Assembly (NCBI GenBank): GCA_027943335.1
Contig: BSBK01005136.1
Coordinates: 568,501 to 632,500, forward strand
DNA from: Chamaecyparis obtusa
Lineage: Eukaryota; Streptophyta; Pinopsida; Cupressales; Cupressaceae
Reading direction: 5' to 3'
Length of the DNA: 64,000 bases
The notes beneath the pieces were generated by a model. That model had not been told where the DNA came from. It saw only the letters and a program-made list of their open reading frames with translations, and ran no database searches. The stretch's first letter is position 1, and each line of letters starts with the position of its first letter. Made by a program: the position numbers and the translations under genes. Positions 58,595-64,000 of this stretch are shown here, in pieces.

Positions 58595-61532
58595 TGTTAG
58601 GCCCATTTTTTGTCATTGCAAAATCTTGTGACATTGGCCTATTCCCTGCAATCTTTGTTTTGTTGTCTCTACTCGGCTTGCAATCTCAACTTTTTCTTGC
58701 AATGGTAATCCACTTGGTTTTATGGTGTGTGCTCCTACGTTGTGCTCTTTGTGTGTCACCTTGCTTCAGCCCAAGCCATGTCTGCTAATGTGAAAAACCC
58801 AGTAAGTTATTCAAGTTTCATGGCCCGTGAGAAGCAATCTTTAAAATTTTCCACAGTGTCAAAAACCCACAGTGTTTTCAAAAGTTCATGATGTTTTTGA
58901 TCTTTGACAGATAACCTGCATTGTTTTCAACCCTTCACCTTCTAGCTTTGTGCGCTTATCTATTGACATGTCAAAAACCTTGTGTGTTTTCGATCCTTTG
59001 CTGTTGCAAAAATTTTGTGTGTTTTTGACCTCCTTGTTCCCTATTTGTTGGCTTTTCCTAAGTGCGCAAGTGTGATGTCATGTGGGCCCAAGTTTTCAAA
59101 GCTCTTCTCTGATTAGCTATCACATGGCTACATGTCAAACTTTTATAACATGCAATCATGTGATCACCTACCACCTATCCGCGTGGTCCCAACTCTTCAT
59201 TATGTTTGGCTGCCTGGTGGTTTGTCTTCTTCTGGTGACCTGACGACTGGTAGTTATCTATTGATCTCTTGTTTCTAGCGGTTAAGTGGCTAGTATCTAG
59301 TGACTCGATGACTATTAGTCATGTGATTTCTGAAAGGTTGGTGGTTATCTACTAACATCTCATGACTTGGCAAATAGTTAAGTTTTCCATAGTCACGTAG
59401 TCACTGAATGCTTGGTGGTTTGTCTCTTCTCTTACTTCTTGCATGGTTAAAGTTCAGACAAGATCGATGGTTGCCACAAGTTTTCCTAGTGAAGATGCAC
59501 AAGGTTTATTTCTTGCGCTTTCATGACAACCATCCGATCCTCTGAGGGGATGAGGCTTCTTTGGTAGTGGTCCCAGAGGTGGTGATGTGGTAGCTTGTGA
59601 TTAGCTATCGCATGGTCACATAGCCTAGATTTTGGCTATGTGATCATGCAACCACTTGCCACATGTCCATTGTGGTGATGTGGCTTGTTAAGTGGGCCCA
59701 CTAGCTTTTGTTGTGGAGGCATGCATTTTGTGCGGTGGGTCCTATTTTCCATGTATTTCTTATGTGCCATGGTGATCTAGGTTGGTGGGTTTTCATTTGT
59801 CGACATGGTGATGACTTGGCTTGTTAGAGGGGCCCATAGTGATAGACTTTTAATCAATGGTTGGCATATAATCTCAAGGAATATTCTTAGCTTTTGAGAT
59901 CATGCACCATTCATCAATTTTATTCCATCTTTTTGGGTTGTCAGTTGTCCACAGTGGGTCCGGTGTGACTTTTCTATGCAGGTGGAGGTTTCTTATTGGC
60001 ATCGCAGTTGTGGAGTTAGGAGTGGGGTCTGATGCTATTTGGCGGTCCTGATAAGTGACTGGTAGTGCCAAAAAAGTTTCATGTGGTTGTGCAATCATGG
60101 AGGGATAAGAGGATTCACTTGTTTGTCTAGCGATTGCATGAATGGTTTTTAGGAGGTCGGTAAGTGTTTAGTGAAGGTGTGAAAATGTTTAGCGAATTGG
60201 CGAGGGTCCTTTGTCGCCAATTCACTAAGTCTAGTGGGGCCACTTTTAGAGGAAAGTCATAAAGCCATGAAGGAGGTTTGATCTAACGGCTATGACTTAG
60301 AGTTGATAAAGGTTTGAATGTGGGCCATTGTTCTCTGTTGGCGCTAAATAAGTAGCTATTGGATTTCAAATTCAAATTTGCCAAGGGGTTTGCAGCGATA
60401 AGAAGTGCTAAAATCTATGGATTTTATTGCAGAAGTGACCCTATTCGGTGAGATATGAATAGTTTTCTATTTGCGGTGTGGTCTAGGGTGCTGTTGGATC
60501 ATTTGGAGAGCTTGTACCATGCTAGTTGTGTGCTTAAGGCATGTTGCAGGGGTTCCTTCTAAGCCCAGTTTTGTGATCCCTTGTACCTATAGAGAGGACT
60601 TTCATGATTGCAGATTTGTTTGAGTTTTCTTCTCTCCTAGATTGGATGTGTTTCCCACCCCTGAATTTAATGTATAATTGTTTCCAGTAGGTTGGGTGGT
60701 TGAAACCCTAACCCTAGTCATCCGTAGCTTGTTGCAAATTTCCAAGATGGCTAGGGGGTATCAGTTGCAAAATTTTTTATTTTACAGGGGTTCCAAAACA
60801 TTATTTCTTTTGGTCCCTAGTTTTTGACTGTAATAAAGTGATAGAGGTCTGATTTGGTGTCTTTTTCTCAGCTTTGTGTCATGCTAATTGTATGCTGATT
60901 CTAGATTTGTTAATGAAAACATCATTGAATCCCAATCTTGTATCTTGTGTATGTCTTATTGCTTGTCTCTGAGCTCATATATGTTAGTTTCACAAAGTGT
61001 GCTAATGTATGGTAAACAAAGAGTATTTTGAGTTCATCTCTAAGTTTCTAACAAAGTTAGGATTTAAGCCTTTTAGGCGAATTCAGTGAGTTTGCAGCTA
61101 GGTGTAGAATTTGATGTCCTTGTGCTTGAGGGAAAGGGGTAATAGGAAAAGCACTTACCTTGGACTCCATTGTGTTTTATTTGAGGTTTTTAGTTGAGGT
61201 ATATAGTTAGGTGACTCTTAGCCTTGGGATAAGGCACTAGTCTTTCCTCTTGAAGTCATGGTTAACAACCACACAAACATAAACATTCATTTGATAAATT
61301 TTTATAGATTTGTGTTGAGCATTGTATACATCATTTTGAGACTCCTTTAGAGAAGTGAGTCATGGGTACACCCACATGAGCATTGAAGCTCAAAGAGTAG
61401 AAGGATCCTTTGATCCTTGTTAGTTGGCCTTGTTCCTTGTGGACTTTGGAGTGGTGATAGAGTCAGAATTTCATTTACATTGTCCATCAAAGTGTAAATC
61501 TAAAAGTTGAAGATCAAAGAGAATAATCCACA
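58595..61532 (+). repeat. Gypsy-4 3' LTR
   Basis: It starts TGTTAGGCCC and ends AATAATCCACA, followed by ACCAAC. It has the same length as the 5' LTR. In the first 60 bp I count roughly seven differences from the 5' copy, so the insertion is old. Confidence 0.92.
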
Positions 61533-62347
61533 ACCAACACAACCCCCGGCTACCACATCACCACCTTTGACAATGTGAAGACCCAGGTCCACCATTCCAT
61601 GACCACATGACTATGGGAAACTAACCGCTAACCAAGTCGCTAGATGCTAGCTGGTAACCGCCAGGAATGAAATGATCGCATGACTACACAGTCTCTAGAT
61701 TGTGAGATGCTAGCCACTTAACCACCAGAAATAAGAGACCAAAGATAACTACTAGTCACCAGGTCACCAAATGAAGAACAAACCGTCAGGCAGCTGAAAA
61801 CCATGAAGAATCGGGACCATGCAGACAGGTGGTAGGTGGTCGCATGATCGCATGTTAGAAAAGTTTGACATGTGGCCATGTGATAACCAATTAGGAAGAG
61901 CTTTGAAAATTTGGGCCCACCGAACATTGCACTTGTGCACTTAGAGAAAATAGGCAGACAAGGAACAAGCGCGAGGTTGAAAATACACCATGTTTTCGAG
62001 GAAAAAGACCGAAAACACACAAAACTTCTGATAGACTAAAGGATAAGGACACAAAAGAAGGAAGCATAGGGTCAAAAAAAATGAAGGTCAAAAACACATG
62101 GACTGAAAATATCATGGATTTTTTAAAACACTGTGGGTTTTCGACACTGTGGCAGAATTTGAAATTTGCTTCCCGCGGACCTTAGAATTTAAAAATCTTT
62201 CTGGGTTCTGCACACTAAGAGACGTGACTTGGGCAGAAGCAAGGTGACACACAAAAGAGCATGGGGTAAGACACAAACCATGAAACACTTGCAGGGGAGA
62301 AGGCCAATCTCATAAGATTTTGCTATGACAGAAAATAGGCCTAACAG
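61533..62347 (-). repeat. Gypsy-5 3' LTR, inner piece
   Basis: On the minus strand it starts TGTTAGGCCTATTTTCTGTC at 62347 and runs to the Gypsy-4 insertion point. It includes the U3 hairpin text around 61830-61890 and matches the first part of the Gypsy-4 LTRs. The frames at 61718-62410 are LTR text. Confidence 0.85.
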
Positions 62348-62483
62348 TGGCTCTTTCTGGGGACATGGATCTCCTGCAGATAAATAGAATTTACTGGAAG
62401 AGTAGACCACAAAATTTCAAACCAAAAACAACCCTAAGAGATGTAGGGAAGAAACCTAACTACTACTCATGGAAAAAGATACT
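62348..62483 (-). other. Gypsy-5 polypurine tract and 3' untranslated region
   Basis: The minus strand reads GTCCCCAGAAAGAGCCAC immediately before the LTR. The rest, up to the integrase stop, is non-coding. Confidence 0.7.
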
Positions 62484-64000
62484 TCAAGAGAAGTAAAACT
62501 TTAGGAATTGTCCATGAACAGGCAATTCCAAAGTGCCACCAGTTAGATCTTTCAGAATATATGAATCTATTCCCCACTTGCTTTCAATGAGATAAGGGCC
62601 CAACCAAATAGGATCAAACTTACCATGCTTTCCCTTATCCTCCAACCTTTCATTCCACATCAGGGCCAGATCACCAACCCTAAAACTCCTTTGAGTGGTC
62701 CTTTTATCAAATAAGCTCTTACACTATGTCTGAAGTGTTTCATTTCTTTCATGTGCATCTCTTCTTACCTCCTCCAACTGGATTAACTCATCCATCCTTA
62801 GTTGCATTTCATCATCTAAGTCTTCATCATATGCCTGGATGAATTTATACATTTGCAATAGATTATTCTGAGGTAATCTAGCACTAATCCTGTAGACTAG
62901 ATCAAATGGGGCACAACCAATGGCCTTCTTGATGGTCACTCCATCAGCCAACAATGCCCACCATAAATTTGATTCCCATGCTTTCTTATTTCTATCCAAC
63001 ACCCTTTTGAGGATCTTTTTCAAGCTTTTATTACTGGACTCAGCCTGGCCATTCCCTTGTGGATGATATGGAGAAGAAAATGAAATGTGTATCCCATATT
63101 GCTGACAAAAATCAGCAAATTCCTATGATCTAAAACACATTGCATTGTCTACCACAATTATTTCTAGGCAACCAAATCTAGTGAGAATATTCTGCATTAC
63201 AAAATCAATTACCACTTTACTAGTAGCCCTTCTAGTGGGAATAGCTTCAACCCACTTAGTGCAATAGTTTGTTGCCACTAATATGTAGGAATGCCCACCG
63301 CTAGGCTTGTTTGGGATCTCACCAATGAAATCAATACCCCACTTCTAAAAAAGGGCCTTAACTAAGACTGGTCTGAGTGGAAATTTCCCACTAAATTTCA
63401 ACTTTCCTGCAAACCTCTGGCATGCATCACATTTCCTCACAAACTGATGTGTGTCCCTAAAAATTATAGGCCACCAAAATCGAGGCCTAAGAATTTTGTG
63501 GGCTGTGGTCTTTGCCATATAATGTCCTCCACACACACCTTGATGCATTTCTTCCATTAGAGTCTTAGATTTTTCATGATCCACACATTTTAGCAATACT
63601 CCTTCATTGCTTCTCCACCACAACTCACCATGAATAATGTCATACCTTGCTGACAGTAACTTGATAGTCCTTCTCTTATTTTCATTCATGTCAGGGGGAA
63701 GAAACAATCTATGCAAGTAATTGATGACATCTTTATACCAATCACAGTAATCCATATCATAAATATATGGCCTCTCTTCCTCTTCTAGCATATTCACATG
63801 ATTAGTAGTTAGATTACTTTGTGCCATCAACTTTGCAAGGCCTAGGCCTCTCACCAATTTTGTAATCTGAATATCTATATTGAATTCTTGGATCCTGTTG
63901 ATCCATCTACATCTTTTTCCTGATACCTCTTGTTGCAATAATATATCTTTAACAACAGCACTAGGGACATAAGTAACCACCTTAGCTCCCACAAGATAAC
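62484..64000 (-). pseudogene. pol: Gypsy-5 pol: RNase H end and integrase (partial)
   Basis: The minus-strand stop is at 62484-62486. The text from the window edge reads GKRCRWINRIQEFNIDIQIT (end of RT-linked RNase H), then MHQGVCGGHYMAKTTAHKIL and RKCDACQRF (H2C2 zinc domain). The core reads KWGIDFIGEIPNKPSGGHSY, IVVDNAMCF and YHPQGNGQAESSNKSL, so the three acidic residues are present. It ends DSYILKDLTGGTLELPVHGQ. Only about three stops are seen (near 63345, 63125 and 62724), far fewer than in Gypsy-4. RNase H passes straight to integrase, with no aRNH in between. The N-terminal parts lie outside the window. Confidence 0.87.

Larger units (their letters stand above)
48263..61532 (+). mobile_element. 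Gypsy-4: Tat-like Gypsy element, complete but decayed
   Basis: Two LTRs of equal length (48263-51200 and 58595-61532, 2,938 bp each), a primer binding site at 51211-51228 and one gag-pol frame define the element. ACCAAC occurs at 48256-48261 and 61533-61538, a probable target duplication offset by one base. It lies inside the 3' LTR of Gypsy-5. An RNase H-like domain sits between protease and RT, which is unusual. Many in-frame stops. Confidence 0.9.
46168..64000 (-). mobile_element. Gypsy-5: Tat-like Gypsy element (runs off the window)
   Basis: This is a minus-strand element with a 3' LTR (46168-48262 plus 61533-62347, split by Gypsy-4), a polypurine tract, and pol from the end of integrase (62484) up to RNase H at the window edge. 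Gag, RT and the 5' LTR lie beyond 64000. It is related to Gypsy-4 but not identical. It is the most readable element here, with few stops in the visible 1.5 kb of coding sequence. Confidence 0.8.

Overview
This looks like a heterochromatic, repeat-filled piece of a large plant nuclear genome, most likely a gymnosperm. That assignment is inference, from long-LTR Ty3/Gypsy and Ty1/Copia elements nested several layers deep and heavily decayed. I find no intact host gene, no rRNA or tRNA gene, no CRISPR array and no prokaryotic gene organisation. Almost every coding trace belongs to a retroelement and carries stops or frameshifts.

Layout. (1) A plus-strand element of a family I do not recognise, here called H1, fills 1-2016, 19303-20222, 24479-24851 and 25195-25755. 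Three insertions split it. The first is L1 (2017-19297, minus strand, TSD GTATC), a non-autonomous LTR element encoding a proline/serine-rich protein with a G-patch-like motif; its 3' LTR is itself split by Copia-1 (2471-8598, plus, TSD AAATC). The second is a 4.26-kb TG..CA element with no coding capacity (20223-24478, TSD TGCAA) that behaves like a giant solo LTR. The third is a 343-bp TRIM (24852-25194). (2) Copia-3 (25756-42782, minus, 5' end lost) has its 3' LTR split by Copia-2 (26123-39756, minus, TSD GCTCA). The 5' LTR of Copia-2 is split by a second H copy, H2 (about 32167-38858), which carries one long decayed frame of about 1,277 codons. (3) Gypsy-3 (42783 to about 46167, minus) is a chromodomain Gypsy element truncated inside its reverse transcriptase. 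(4) Gypsy-5 (about 46168 to beyond 64000, minus) is a Tat-like Gypsy whose 3' LTR is split by Gypsy-4 (48263-61532, plus), a Tat-like element with two 2.94-kb LTRs and one decayed gag-pol frame.

How the parts relate. Copia-1 and Copia-2 are the same family, with matching LTRs, gag and pol. Gypsy-4 and Gypsy-5 are related. The 3' end of H2 shares an LTR-type R-U5 sequence with Gypsy-5, including an identical 31-bp run, which suggests that the H family is a non-autonomous partner of Tat-like Gypsy elements. TSDs and nesting give a relative order of insertion: L1 before Copia-1; Copia-3 before Copia-2 before H2; Gypsy-5 before Gypsy-4.

Most unusual features: the H family, whose long unknown ORF lies between a U3-like 5' part and a TATA/R-U5-like 3' part; the RNase H-like domain of Gypsy-4, which lies before the reverse transcriptase; the G-patch ORF of L1; and the giant solo-LTR-like insertion with a 25-bp minisatellite. 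All readings were made by eye, so identities and family assignments need alignment.
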